Assembly: GCA_945910395.1 (NCBI GenBank)
Contig: CAMDYX010000022.1
Coordinates: forward strand, 1-35,716
Source: an uncultured Agathobacter sp.
GTDB taxonomy: Bacteria > Bacillota > Clostridia > Lachnospirales > Lachnospiraceae
Length of the DNA: 35,716 bases
Direction: 5' to 3'
The notes under the pieces were generated by a model. It did not search any database, was not told the origin of the DNA, and saw only the letters and a program-made list of their open reading frames with translations. Below are positions 1-7,047 of the stretch, piece by piece; position 1 is the first letter of the stretch; the number at the start of each line of letters is the position of its first letter. A program made the position numbers and the translations under genes.

Positions 1-100
1 ACTAAATTCGCAATAAATTGCTCATTAAGTGCCGACGCTTTTTAAACGTTCTGACTCAAATAGCAAAATTCATTCTCAGGAACACAATTCCGAAATGGGA
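1..100. repeat. Dispersed palindromic repeat, half copy at left edge
   Basis: These 100 bases are nearly the exact reverse complement of 900-998. They hold the family's signature blocks: a GCTCATTAAGTGC block, an ACGCTTTTTAAACGTTCTGA block, a TAGCAAAATTCATTC block and an AACACAATTCCGAAATGGGA block. The copy is probably the right half of a larger palindrome whose left half lies outside the window. From 101 to 296 I see no gene, only AT-rich sequence. Confidence 0.75.
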
Positions 101-296
101 TTTTCTTTTTAAATATTACTTCATTGTCCTCATTTCTGCGTTCTGATTTTCGTTATTCTGTTTTGTTTTTTGTTATTCTGTCAGAATAGAAAGTAAGATA
201 AACTAAAAAAATCCCGCAGGTGAGTATTGCAACTCTACTTGTTCCCTCCAGCCGGGAGGAAGCAACGGATACCTTAAAGGGTCTTATTGCCCTATT

Positions 297-328
297 AGAA
301 AAGGGCACCGGCGCGGCCGCCGGAACCC
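297..328 (-). terminator. Rho-independent terminator downstream of spoVAC
   Basis: On the minus strand an 11-bp stem (GGGTTCCGGCG against CGCCGGTGCCC, with a two-base internal mismatch) with a GCCG loop is followed by TTTTCT. It lies 33 bp after the spoVAC stop, so the transcript probably ends with spoVAC and does not run on to spoVAD. Confidence 0.8.
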
Positions 329-360
329 TTGATTATTTGTCGATGATATAGGGTGTGTCC

Positions 361-846
361 CTATACCAGCCCTATTATTTTCAGTATCCAGTATATCAGT
401 CCCAGCACCCCGCTGGAAAAGATTCCGTACAGGATCACAGGTCCTGCAATTCGAAATATCTGGCACCCGATACCAAAAACCTGTCCCTCCTTCTGAAACT
501 CAATAGCAGAGGAACAGACACCGTTTGCAAATCCGGTAATCGGAACAAGGGCCCCCGCTCCTCCCCAGTCTGCAAAAGAAGGATAGACATTTAAGCTGGT
601 AAGTACCACACTGCAGAGTACCAGTATGATACTGCACCAGGTTCCCGCATCCTGCTTATTAAGTCCTAAGGTATTCGTTCCAACATTCAAGATCACCTGA
701 CCTATCGTGCAGATAATCCCACCCAATACAAATGCCTTTAGCATGCTAAGAAATAAATTGTTTTTCGGCGTAATGGATTCCACATACTCATTGTATGCCT
801 CATTCCGCACCTGCTCGGCCTTTGGAAGTTTTTCTTCTTTTTTCAT
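361..846 (-). CDS. spoVAC: Stage V sporulation protein AC (SpoVAC)
   Basis: SpoVAC is a forespore inner-membrane protein of the SpoVA complex that moves dipicolinic acid during sporulation and germination; the family is described as a mechanosensitive channel. The 161-residue product shows the family pattern: a lysine-rich N terminus, a first membrane segment with GGIICTIGQ, an AGALVPITGFANG motif and an AIEFQKEGQVFGIG stretch before the last membrane segment. An in-frame ATG exists at 873, but ATG 846 is preferred because GGGGTG lies just upstream and family members begin with this charged stretch. The gene is in the same orientation as spoVAA and spoVAB but is separated from them by an unknown gene and a palindromic repeat. 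A terminator follows, and spoVAD and spoVAE are not seen. Assignment is confident; the start is likely. Confidence 0.92.
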   Translation of the reverse strand: MKKEEKLPKAEQVRNEAYNEYVESITPKNNLFLSMLKAFVLGGIICTIGQVILNVGTNTLGLNKQDAGTWCSIILVLCSVVLTSLNVYPSFADWGGAGALVPITGFANGVCSSAIEFQKEGQVFGIGCQIFRIAGPVILYGIFSSGVLGLIYWILKIIGLV

Positions 847-899
847 AAAAATACACCCCATGCTTTTTTTCATAGGGTGCGCAAAAATAAAAATAATAT

Positions 900-1079
900 T
901 CCCATTTTACAATTGTGTACCTGAATGAATTTTGCTATTTGAAATCAGAACGTTTAAAAAGCGTCGGCACTTAATGAGCAATTTATTGCGAATTTAGTAC
1001 CGCTACGCTTTTTACAAACGAGAGTGGGTTCTGATTCAAATACGCAAATTCATTCAGAGACACACAAAAGTAAAATGGA
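900..1079. repeat. Dispersed palindromic repeat, complete copy (about 180 bp)
   Basis: This is a long imperfect palindrome. The left arm (923-964) pairs with the right arm (1005-1055), and outer arms (900-922 with 1056-1079) extend the pairing. The loop is 965-1004. The arms begin GAATGAATTTTGC and end GCAAATTCATTC. Positions 900-998 are also inverted against 1-100, and 970-1047 is directly repeated at 28141-28212. It contains no reading frame. It fits a MITE- or REP-like element, which is inference because no transposase is present. Confidence 0.85.
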
Positions 1080-1094
1080 AGAAATAATTTTCAC

Positions 1095-1433
1095 TTATTT
1101 CGGGAAATAATTGGTCTGTACCTTCCACATATCCGGTTCCTGTAAGCCCCACTCAAACAGCTGCTTCATCTGCTCATCCTTCTGTGGAAGTGTCTCATAA
1201 AAACGCACCAGACCAATCAGGTACTTCTCCTGGTCATTTTTGGGTTCTAACTGATCTAAGTTCTTTGAGATGATGGAAAAAAGCTCCTCCGGTGCCATAT
1301 CCGAAGTAAGCCCCAGATGAAACAGCTGCTCCATCAGCCCCGCCAAATAGTAGAACTCATAATTTCCGATCAAAACGGATTTCTGTCTTAAGCACTTTAG
1401 AATGACACTTTGTCTTGCAATTGATAACACCAT
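1095..1433 (-). CDS. Hypothetical protein between spoVAB and spoVAC
   Basis: The 112-residue product is not recognised. It is probably soluble and helical with no clear membrane segment; the centre reads FYYLAGLMEQLFHLG and the C-terminal part is rich in Asp, Glu and Lys. It starts 16 bp after the spoVAB stop with a modest AGGCGG ribosome site upstream, so it is likely co-transcribed with spoVAA-spoVAB and may be a sporulation accessory protein; that role is inferred only from position. The repeat at 900-1079 starts right after its stop codon. Confidence 0.65.
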   Translation of the reverse strand: MVLSIARQSVILKCLRQKSVLIGNYEFYYLAGLMEQLFHLGLTSDMAPEELFSIISKNLDQLEPKNDQEKYLIGLVRFYETLPQKDEQMKQLFEWGLQEPDMWKVQTNYFPK

Positions 1434-1449
1434 ATTTTCTACCGCCTTT

Positions 1450-1896
1450 TTACAGGTCGATTATACCATACCCGGTTATAAAATAAAACAAAGAGCCGCA
1501 CAATTTTCCAAAGGCCATGGCTGCCATAACCCAGGGCAATCCCACTTTTAGACTGATTCTGCGAAACATAATGGGAAAGGTGTGCAGTATTTCCGCCAAA
1601 GCAGCCGCGATACATCCTACAAACATTCCCGCGGATATTCCATAAAGCGCAACAAGGATATGCCCGAAAATCCAGCCCCATATGGGACAAGTCCACATAT
1701 AGACAGAGCTGATCACTCCAAAAATGACTCCCAGTACGATAACATTTTCAATCCGGATAACCTGTTTTGCCAAAGAGGTCTTGCAGAGCATCCTGGGAAT
1801 GACACCGATGACCAGCAAAAAAGCAAAGGTTCCCGCCGAGACCGCAATTCCAAAAAACAGGGCCAGAACCCCCAGAAATATGTGTCTAATTAACAT
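1450..1896 (-). CDS. spoVAB: Stage V sporulation protein AB (SpoVAB)
   Basis: SpoVAB is a small integral membrane protein of the spoVA operon needed for spore maturation. The 148-residue product has about four hydrophobic segments. It carries the family features GTFAFLLVIGVIPRML near the N terminus and the later GMFVGCIAAALAEILHTFPI motif followed by a basic RR pair. ATG 1896 is preferred over the in-frame ATG at 1923 because AAAGGA sits about 8 bases upstream and it gives an 11-base overlap with the end of spoVAA, typical of translational coupling. Family assignment is confident; the biochemical role of SpoVAB is poorly known generally. Confidence 0.88.
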   Translation of the reverse strand: MLIRHIFLGVLALFFGIAVSAGTFAFLLVIGVIPRMLCKTSLAKQVIRIENVIVLGVIFGVISSVYMWTCPIWGWIFGHILVALYGISAGMFVGCIAAALAEILHTFPIMFRRISLKVGLPWVMAAMAFGKLCGSLFYFITGYGIIDL

Positions 1897-2521
1897 CCTC
1901 ACTATGTCCTTTCCGGCTGGCATTCACAATAAAGGTCTCATTGATGTCATTTTCATATTTCCGAAGTTCCACCTGAATCGGAGTGGGGTCCGGAGTGATT
2001 TTTTTCCTTCCTATATGATTAAAAAAAATCAGTATCCCCAGGGCGATTCCGATGCTGTAGCAGACCTCCAGCTCTGTTACCTGGGGTTTTTGATTTCCCA
2101 CCATCTGCATATAGAAGCGCTCAAATACTCCGTTTATGGAAATATCATTATTAAATGCCATAATCGTAAAGGCAGCTCCGAAAAAAGTGATCACACAGAT
2201 TGCTGCCAGCTTGATTTTCTCCAGCCAGACCTTATTGGTACTGCGCCCCTTATATTCTATGATAAAATCCTCTTCCCCCAGTGGTTCAATATCCAGATCC
2301 GGGAAATTTTTGTGAATGAGCTCAATTACTTTTAATACAGAAAAAACTACCAGCTGCTTTTTCGTTGTTGCTTCAAACTCATAAAGCTCTATTTCCTTGA
2401 TTTGAAAAAGCAGCTCCTCCTCAACGCCCTCAAGCTTGGAAACATCCTTTAGATAGACTTTTTCCGTCGTTACAAGAGAATGGACATCGATTTTTAGATA
2501 GATTTTTCCCTGTGCTCCCAT
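1886..2521 (-). CDS. spoVAA: Stage V sporulation protein AA (SpoVAA)
   Basis: SpoVAA is the first protein of the spoVA operon. The 211-residue product has a soluble N-terminal half of about 95 residues, with a start (IYLKIDVHSLVTTEKVYL) typical of SpoVAA, where a cytosolic domain precedes two membrane segments. Hydrophobic segments are visible around residues 105-122 and 155-168, and the C terminus is charged. It follows the 39-residue membrane protein by 3 bp and overlaps spoVAB by 11 bp. The ribosome site (GGAA) is weak, suggesting coupling to the upstream small gene. Confidence 0.88.
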   Translation of the reverse strand: MGAQGKIYLKIDVHSLVTTEKVYLKDVSKLEGVEEELLFQIKEIELYEFEATTKKQLVVFSVLKVIELIHKNFPDLDIEPLGEEDFIIEYKGRSTNKVWLEKIKLAAICVITFFGAAFTIMAFNNDISINGVFERFYMQMVGNQKPQVTELEVCYSIGIALGILIFFNHIGRKKITPDPTPIQVELRKYENDINETFIVNASRKGHSEDVN

Positions 2522-2524
2522 GAT

Positions 2525-2644
2525 CTAAACCAGTGTTCCTTCCAAAACCATTTGATTCTGCTGCGCCAGCCCACAGCAATACCAGACTCCGCCTCCTACC
2601 GCAGCGATTAAGAGGATAATTAAAAACAAACGATACCACTTCAT
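2525..2644 (-). CDS. Small membrane protein at the head of the spoVA group
   Basis: This is a 39-residue single-pass membrane protein: a short basic start, a hydrophobic run FLIILLIAAVGGGVWYCCGL, then a short polar tail. ATG 2644 is chosen over the in-frame ATG at 2719 because AAAAAGGAGATGG is placed well upstream and the longer version would add a charged segment before the membrane helix. It lies 3 bp before spoVAA and is probably its translational partner. I do not recognise the family. A forespore membrane role is inferred from position. Confidence 0.65.
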   Translation of the reverse strand: MKWYRLFLIILLIAAVGGGVWYCCGLAQQNQMVLEGTLV

Positions 2645-2671
2645 AAAACCATCTCCTTTTTCGTTTTTCTT

Positions 2672-2701
2672 AAGTATGCGCACTATTTCCCTATTTATGC
2701 C
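2672..2701 (-). promoter_or_regulatory. Possible forespore sigma-G/F promoter for the spoVA group
   Basis: On the minus strand GCATA (2696-2700) is followed after 17 bases by CATACTT (2672-2678), about 28 bp before the small membrane gene. This resembles the sigma-G consensus (GMATR, then CATNMTA). The family's known forespore control makes it plausible, but the match is imperfect. Confidence 0.35.
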
Positions 2702-2712
2702 GTATTTTCTCG

Positions 2713-2741
2713 TTGACACAAGTGCAAAATAAGCATAAATT
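2713..2741 (+). promoter_or_regulatory. Sigma-A-type promoter for the ThrE-like pair
   Basis: TTGACA (2713-2718), a 17-base spacer and TAAATT (2736-2741) sit about 32 bp before the start codon at 2774. The -35 is a perfect match; the -10 matches 4 of 6. Confidence 0.55.
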
Positions 2742-2773
2742 GAGTAAGAGACAAAAAATATGTGAGGTCTGTT

Positions 2774-3553
2774 ATGGCTTATACAAAAGAAATATTAACC
2801 TTAGCCGTTGAAATCGGAGATCAGATGCTTAGAAACGGAGCTGAAATTTATCGAATTGAAGATACGGTCATTCATATATTACGTGCATATGATATTGAAA
2901 ATTTTGATGTGTATGTACTTTCCAACGGAATTTTTGCAAGTGCAAATGAGGATAAGGAGGATTCCTGCAGTATGATCCGCCACGTTCCTCTTGGGGTTGT
3001 AAATCTATCCAAAATCACTGCATTAAACCAGCTGTCCCGGGAAATCTGTACCCATGAGTGCTCACTAATCGATGCCTGGGACCGATTGGAGGAGTGCAAA
3101 AATCTCCGCCCATACTCCAACCTGACCCGCATCCTATGCTGCGGTCTCGGCTGTGGTGCCTTTGCCTATCTGTTTGGCGGTCAGATCATTGATGCAGTTT
3201 TTGCCTTCCTGATTGGTCTTATGGAACAGATTGCATTACATGCTTTTACAAAGCATAAGGTGTCCCATGTACTCTCAAACGTTTTTGCAAGTGTACTGGT
3301 TACGATCTTAAGTATTCTTGTGCTGCTTACCGGGCTGCCGGTCATGCAGGATAAAATCGTAATCGGTGCAATCATGCCTCTTGTTCCCGGAATTGCATTT
3401 ACTACCTCCATTCGGGATTTTTATAATGGAGATTATTTATCCGGAACCATTCACCTCATTGATGCGCTCCTTACCGCGCTATGCATCGCAGTGGGTGTCT
3501 GCATTTCCATATTCATCTGCCAGAAAATTGCAGGAGGTGTATTTCCGTTATGA
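2774..3553 (+). CDS. Threonine/serine exporter family protein, large subunit (ThrE N-terminal/YjjP type)
   Basis: The 259-residue product belongs to the ThrE N-terminal (formerly DUF1212) family, whose members export threonine/serine or, for the YjjP/YjjB type, succinate. The soluble N-terminal region has the family pattern RNGAEIYRIEDT and a later cysteine-rich stretch. Membrane segments begin near residue 120, and GAIMPLVPGIAFT followed by a conserved RDFYNGDYLSG stretch marks the family. ATG 2774 is preferred over the GTG at 2762 because GAGG lies at suitable spacing before it. It overlaps the next gene by 4 bases (ATGA), which fits a split two-subunit exporter. The substrate cannot be deduced. 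Confidence 0.85.
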   Translation: MAYTKEILTLAVEIGDQMLRNGAEIYRIEDTVIHILRAYDIENFDVYVLSNGIFASANEDKEDSCSMIRHVPLGVVNLSKITALNQLSREICTHECSLIDAWDRLEECKNLRPYSNLTRILCCGLGCGAFAYLFGGQIIDAVFAFLIGLMEQIALHAFTKHKVSHVLSNVFASVLVTILSILVLLTGLPVMQDKIVIGAIMPLVPGIAFTTSIRDFYNGDYLSGTIHLIDALLTALCIAVGVCISIFICQKIAGGVFPL

Positions 3554-4008
3554 TGCTGATTCAGTTTGGTGTTGCATTCCTTGCGACAATATCCTTTTCC
3601 ATTCTATTTTCTGCACCGAAAAAAAATACTGTTTTCTGCGGACTTACCGGTGCTTTTGGATGGATCATCTACTACCTGCTCACCCAGTCAGGCATTAGTG
3701 AAGTTGCGGCCTGCGTAACTGCAACCTTCGTTCTAACCATTATGTCAAGGGCCTTTGCTGCAATCTTTCGCACCCCTGGAACCGTCTATCTGCTCTCCGG
3801 AATCTTTCCTTTAGTTCCCGGTGCAGGCATTTATTACACCGCATATTATATGTTCCGGGGCGATCATGCCATGTCAGGTGCAATGGGCCTGCAGACCTTC
3901 GAGGTTGCCGCCGCAATTGTTTTTGGAATTATTTTTGGCTTCGCAATTCCCCAGGTCTGGTTCAATCGGTTTGGAAAGCTTTTTCACAAGAAAAAAGAGA
4001 ATGAGTAG
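3550..4008 (+). CDS. Threonine/serine exporter family protein, small subunit (ThrE C-terminal/YjjB type)
   Basis: The 152-residue membrane protein has about four or five helices and belongs to the ThrE C-terminal (DUF3815) family that partners the preceding gene. The motif GIFPLVPGAGIYYTAY is the family hallmark and resembles the GAIMPLVPGIAF motif of the large subunit. The start ATG overlaps the upstream TGA, with AGGAGG about 11 bases before it; an adjacent second ATG (3553) is also possible. The last codons lie inside the palindromic terminator shared with the convergent synthetase gene, so both proteins end in Glu-Asn-Glu. Confidence 0.85.
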   Translation: MMLIQFGVAFLATISFSILFSAPKKNTVFCGLTGAFGWIIYYLLTQSGISEVAACVTATFVLTIMSRAFAAIFRTPGTVYLLSGIFPLVPGAGIYYTAYYMFRGDHAMSGAMGLQTFEVAAAIVFGIIFGFAIPQVWFNRFGKLFHKKKENE

Positions 4009-4024
4009 ACTCACTCATTCTCTT
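3995..4024. terminator. Palindromic terminator shared by two convergent genes
   Basis: A 12-bp perfect inverted repeat (AAGAGAATGAGT and its complement) encloses six bases and spans both stop codons. The minus strand has TTTTTT directly after the stem, a strong terminator for the alarmone synthetase gene. The plus strand has only a pyrimidine-rich tail. Confidence 0.75.
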
Positions 4025-4661
4025 CTTCCTGTCTTGCTTTTGCTTCTAAAATCGCCTCATTCAGCTGCAGCATCTTTGCATCCAGTTCGGATACGATGCT
4101 GGCACAGGCCCGAAGGTCGTGGCTGATATATTCCGGTGCGTTACCCTCAAATTTGTAATAGATCTTGTGCTCTAAGGATGCCCAGAAATCCATGGCGATC
4201 GTTCTGATCTGTATCTCTACCTTTGTATCCACAACCTTGTCTGCCATAAAAATCGGTACGGTAACCAGCATATGAAAGCTCTTATAACCGCTTTCCTTTG
4301 GGTGCTTGATATAATCCTTGACGGAGACCACCGTAAGGTCGTTCTGCTTTCCGATCATCTCCGAGAGCAGGTAAATATCCGATGTAAAGGAGCAGACGAT
4401 ACGGATTCCCGCGATATCCTTTACGTGATTTACCATATTTTCAATGGTACTCTCATAGCCATGTCTCTTTAATTTTTTTACAATACTCTCCGGTGTCTTA
4501 ATTCTCGATTTTGTATATTCAATTGGGTTGTAATGATGAAGGTGCACAAACTCATCGTTTAATATTTCCACCTTCGTAGCGACTTCCTTCAGCGCTGAAT
4601 TGTATAGAAACATGACAGACTCCCAGCTGTCAATTCCATCCTGTAAAATTTCTTCCTGCAT
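4011..4661 (-). CDS. Small alarmone synthetase (RelQ/YjbM-type GTP pyrophosphokinase)
   Basis: The enzyme transfers pyrophosphate from ATP to GDP or GTP to make (p)ppGpp. At 216 residues it has the length of single-domain synthetases without the HD hydrolase or TGS/ACT domains. Visible RelA/SpoT features are the substrate loop RIKTPESIVKKLKRHG (about residues 53-68), KDIAGIRIVCSF (about 81-92), the region YKSFHMLVTVP and the EIQIRTIAMDFWASLEHK motif with catalytic-region glutamates. The C-terminal helix is charged and may mediate oligomerisation, as in RelQ. It is monocistronic and ends in the shared palindromic terminator. Confidence 0.9.
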   Translation of the reverse strand: MQEEILQDGIDSWESVMFLYNSALKEVATKVEILNDEFVHLHHYNPIEYTKSRIKTPESIVKKLKRHGYESTIENMVNHVKDIAGIRIVCSFTSDIYLLSEMIGKQNDLTVVSVKDYIKHPKESGYKSFHMLVTVPIFMADKVVDTKVEIQIRTIAMDFWASLEHKIYYKFEGNAPEYISHDLRACASIVSELDAKMLQLNEAILEAKARQEEENE

Positions 4662-4701
4662 ATTATGTAAAAAACCCTTTCCTTTTTTGTCCCCTAATAG
4701 A

Positions 4702-4710
4702 AGTATAGCA
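4702..4710 (-). promoter_or_regulatory. Extended -10 promoter for the alarmone synthetase
   Basis: The minus strand reads TGCTATACT (TG, one base, TATACT), an extended -10 element about 40 bp before the start codon. No good -35 is visible. Confidence 0.4.
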
Positions 4711-4783
4711 TATCCTTATGCAAATTTGCTCACATTTTGCGTAAATTTATACTTTTTTAATTCCTTTTTACAAAAGTGTTCTC

Positions 4784-4844
4784 GAATGAATTTGCATATT
4801 TGATTCGGAACCCAACGTTCTGATTCAAATATGCAAATTCATTC
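4784..4844. repeat. Dispersed palindromic repeat, compact hairpin copy
   Basis: Two 28-bp arms (4784-4811 and 4817-4844) pair with two mismatches around a 5-base loop. They carry the same GAATGAATTTGCATATTTGA block that forms the tips of the 900-1079 copy, with the middle absent. Outer bases (GTGTTCTC against GGAACAC) extend the dyad. It lies after the stop of the 4875 gene and may also act as its transcript end. Confidence 0.85.
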
Positions 4845-4874
4845 CAAGGAACACGTATTCAAAATGAAATAAAT

Positions 4875-5138
4875 TTAATCTTCTTCTAATACTTCCATCT
4901 CTAAATAGTCAAAATCAATTTCTTCTACAAAATTGTCCTTCCGAAATCTGGTTTTGGAATGCTTCTGAAACTCGGCAACATTGCTGTCTAACCAGATTGG
5001 TTTCCCAAGATCCAGATGCACACAGGCCTCCTCCAATGCCTCAAAGATCTTATGGGTTCTGGTATCATTTTTGTGATTTTCAATGGTCTGGGAATGGATG
5101 ATGCGTGTATCTTTTATAATCTTAAACCATATCCGCAA
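4875..5138 (-). CDS. Conserved hypothetical protein, TTG start
   Basis: The 87-residue protein begins (M)RIWFKIIKDTRIIH and ends in an acidic FDYLEMEVLEED tail. I remember similar short proteins in Clostridia but know no function. The TTG at 5136-5138 is chosen because GAGGAGG sits seven bases upstream; the in-frame ATG at 5168 has no ribosome site and would add a stretch encoded by that site. It overlaps the 3' end of the methyltransferase by 17 bases, so it is coupled to it. Confidence 0.65.
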   Translation of the reverse strand: MRIWFKIIKDTRIIHSQTIENHKNDTRTHKIFEALEEACVHLDLGKPIWLDSNVAEFQKHSKTRFRKDNFVEEIDFDYLEMEVLEED

Positions 5139-5949
5139 GGTGGCACCTCCTCTGGCGATTGCATTCATAGGTCAGAAGGGATGCCGCTATCGCCGCATTT
5201 AGGGACTCCACCTTTCCTTCCATGGGAATCCGGATATATTCACTGGCAAGATCTGCAATTTCTGTGGAAAGCCCGTTGCCCTCGTTCCCAATCAGAAAAC
5301 CGCAGGCTTTGGTATAATCCGGTTCATCATAAGACATGGTTCCCTTCAAATGTGCCGCATACAAGGACACACCTTCCCTCTTTACCTCTTCCACGGTTTC
5401 TTTCAAATCCTCCGCAATAAAAAACGGAATGCGGTATATGCTTCCCATGGTAGAGCGAATGGTCTTTGGATTAAAGAGATCCACGGTGGTCTGGTTCATA
5501 ATGATTCCGGTAATTCCGGCACCCTCTCCCGTTCGTATCATGGTGCCAAGATTGCCCGGATCCTGAATGCTTTCCAGCACAAGAAGCAGGGTTTTATCTC
5601 CCTTCAGCAGCTCAAAAAGCTCGTACCGTGGCATTTTTACTACAGCAAGGATTCCCTGAGGGGTCTGTGTATCGGATACGGTTTTAAACACCGAATCCGA
5701 TACCACCTCATATCGAACCGTTGCCTGTTCCCTTTGTGCCGCCGCAATGTAATCCTCAAGCCTTTTAAATTCCTTAACATCCTTATAAAAGCTTTCGGAT
5801 ATATAGATAGCATCCACCCATGAAAATGGCGCTTCCAGGCACATCTTGGGTCCCTCAACCACAAAAAGTCCCTGACTTTTCCGCTCCCTTGCCTTCTTCA
5901 TAAGCAGGGATAGGTTTTTCATCTGCTGGTTACTCGTACTGGTAATCAT
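5122..5949 (-). CDS. TrmH/SpoU-family RNA 2'-O-methyltransferase
   Basis: This family methylates ribose in rRNA or tRNA with S-adenosylmethionine. The 275-residue product has an N-terminal substrate-binding region (SpoU_sub_bind-like) with LFVVEGPKMCLEA, then the SPOUT knot domain: motif 1 as LESIQDPGNLGTMIRTGEGAG, motif 2 as GFLIGNEGNGLS and motif 3 as IRIPMEGKVESLNAAIAASLL. This order fits the YsgA-type group thought to act on 23S rRNA; the target nucleotide cannot be read. ATG 5949 is chosen for its GGAGAAGG site. It follows the pfkA terminator. Confidence 0.88.
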   Translation of the reverse strand: MITSTSNQQMKNLSLLMKKARERKSQGLFVVEGPKMCLEAPFSWVDAIYISESFYKDVKEFKRLEDYIAAAQREQATVRYEVVSDSVFKTVSDTQTPQGILAVVKMPRYELFELLKGDKTLLLVLESIQDPGNLGTMIRTGEGAGITGIIMNQTTVDLFNPKTIRSTMGSIYRIPFFIAEDLKETVEEVKREGVSLYAAHLKGTMSYDEPDYTKACGFLIGNEGNGLSTEIADLASEYIRIPMEGKVESLNAAIAASLLTYECNRQRRCHLADMV

Positions 5950-5968
5950 GAATCCTTCTCCTTCAAAA

Positions 5969-5998
5969 AAAGCTGCCACAGCATGATGTGGCAGCTTT
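5969..5998 (-). terminator. Rho-independent terminator after pfkA
   Basis: A perfect 12-bp stem (AAAGCTGCCACA and its complement) with a 6-base loop is followed on the minus strand by a run of T. It ends 12 bp after the pfkA stop codon and 20 bp before the methyltransferase start, so that gene depends on read-through or its own promoter. Confidence 0.88.
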
Positions 5999-6009
5999 TA
6001 CAGTTTCTA

Positions 6010-6981
6010 TTAAACAAGACTCTTGGAAATCTCGTACATGTATTCCGGAATATCCTTCTGCATTGCAAGAGCTTCATCGATATCATAATCCACGAAGTCT
6101 CCGTTCTTATGAGCAATTACGCGATTTGATTTTCCTTCACAGAGAAGTTTCACTGCCATCGCTCCCATCGTGGTTGCATATACACGATCCTTACAGGTTG
6201 GACTTCCACCACGCTGCATATGTCCAAGGATTGTTGCTCTTGTCTCGATTCCGGTAGCTTCTTCAATACGCTTTGCCATATTCTGGGAATCACCAACACC
6301 CTCAGCGTTGATGATGATGTAATGCTGCTTGCCCATATCATGTGCATGCTTTACCTGCTCGATCAGGCGGCTTTCATCATGATCATACTTTTCCGGAAGA
6401 AGAATCTCCTCTGCTCCGTTTGCAAGACCGCACCACAGTGCAATGTATCCGGCTCCACGTCCCATAACCTCAATGATGGAGCATCTCTCATGGGAGGTGG
6501 AAGTATCACGTACCTTATCAATCGCTTCCATTGCTGTATTACATGCTGTGTCAAAACCAATGGTATAATCTGTGCAGGAAATATCCAAATCGATTGTTCC
6601 AGGAAGACCTACCGTATTGATTCCAAGTGCAGCAAGCTTCTGGGCACCCTTGAAGGATCCGTCTCCACCGATAACTACAATTGCATCAATTCCATGCTTT
6701 CTGCAGATTTCAGCACCTCTTGCCTGACCCTCCGGAGTGGTAAATTCCAAGCAACGAGCAGTCTGTAAAACGGTGCCACCACGTGAAATGGTATCGGATA
6801 CACTCTTTGCATCCATATCAATGATTTCTTCGTTTAAAAGTCCTGCATATCCTCTTTTGATACCCTTTACCTTTTTACCTCTGTGAAGAGCCTCACGAAC
6901 AACCGCACGAATTGCAGCATTCATTCCCGGTGCGTCTCCACCGCTGGTAAGTACACCAATTGTATTGATTTCTTTTGCCAT
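6010..6981 (-). CDS. pfkA: ATP-dependent 6-phosphofructokinase
   Basis: The enzyme phosphorylates fructose 6-phosphate to fructose 1,6-bisphosphate, the committing step of glycolysis. The 323-residue length fits the bacterial homotetramer. Motifs include LTSGGDAPGMNAAIR at the N terminus, IGGDGSF (the Gly after GGD fits ATP rather than pyrophosphate use), and PGTIDLDISCTDYTIGFDTA holding the catalytic aspartate. The usual TIDND reads TIDLD here, a mild variation. EVMGRGAGYIAL and LGHMQRGGSPTCKDR for sugar binding are present. The start has AGGAGG upstream. It follows dnaE by 66 bp on the same strand, a common dnaE-pfkA order in Bacillota. Confidence 0.96.
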   Translation of the reverse strand: MAKEINTIGVLTSGGDAPGMNAAIRAVVREALHRGKKVKGIKRGYAGLLNEEIIDMDAKSVSDTISRGGTVLQTARCLEFTTPEGQARGAEICRKHGIDAIVVIGGDGSFKGAQKLAALGINTVGLPGTIDLDISCTDYTIGFDTACNTAMEAIDKVRDTSTSHERCSIIEVMGRGAGYIALWCGLANGAEEILLPEKYDHDESRLIEQVKHAHDMGKQHYIIINAEGVGDSQNMAKRIEEATGIETRATILGHMQRGGSPTCKDRVYATTMGAMAVKLLCEGKSNRVIAHKNGDFVDYDIDEALAMQKDIPEYMYEISKSLV

Positions 6982-7047
6982 TGCTATATCCTCCTGAATA
7001 TATCGTTAAATTTTTCTCAATCTAAGCCCTTGTATATTGTAAACTCT

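Noticed and set aside
220-351. A plus-strand 43-codon frame from a GTG, ending in a plausible-looking C terminus (EKGTGAAAGTLDYLSMI).
   Set aside because: It has no ribosome site, and its GC-rich codons are the opposite strand of the spoVAC terminator hairpin.
1724-2335. Plus-strand open frame of 203 codons across spoVAB and spoVAA.
   Set aside because: The opposite strand encodes clear SpoVAA and SpoVAB proteins; this frame has no start context.
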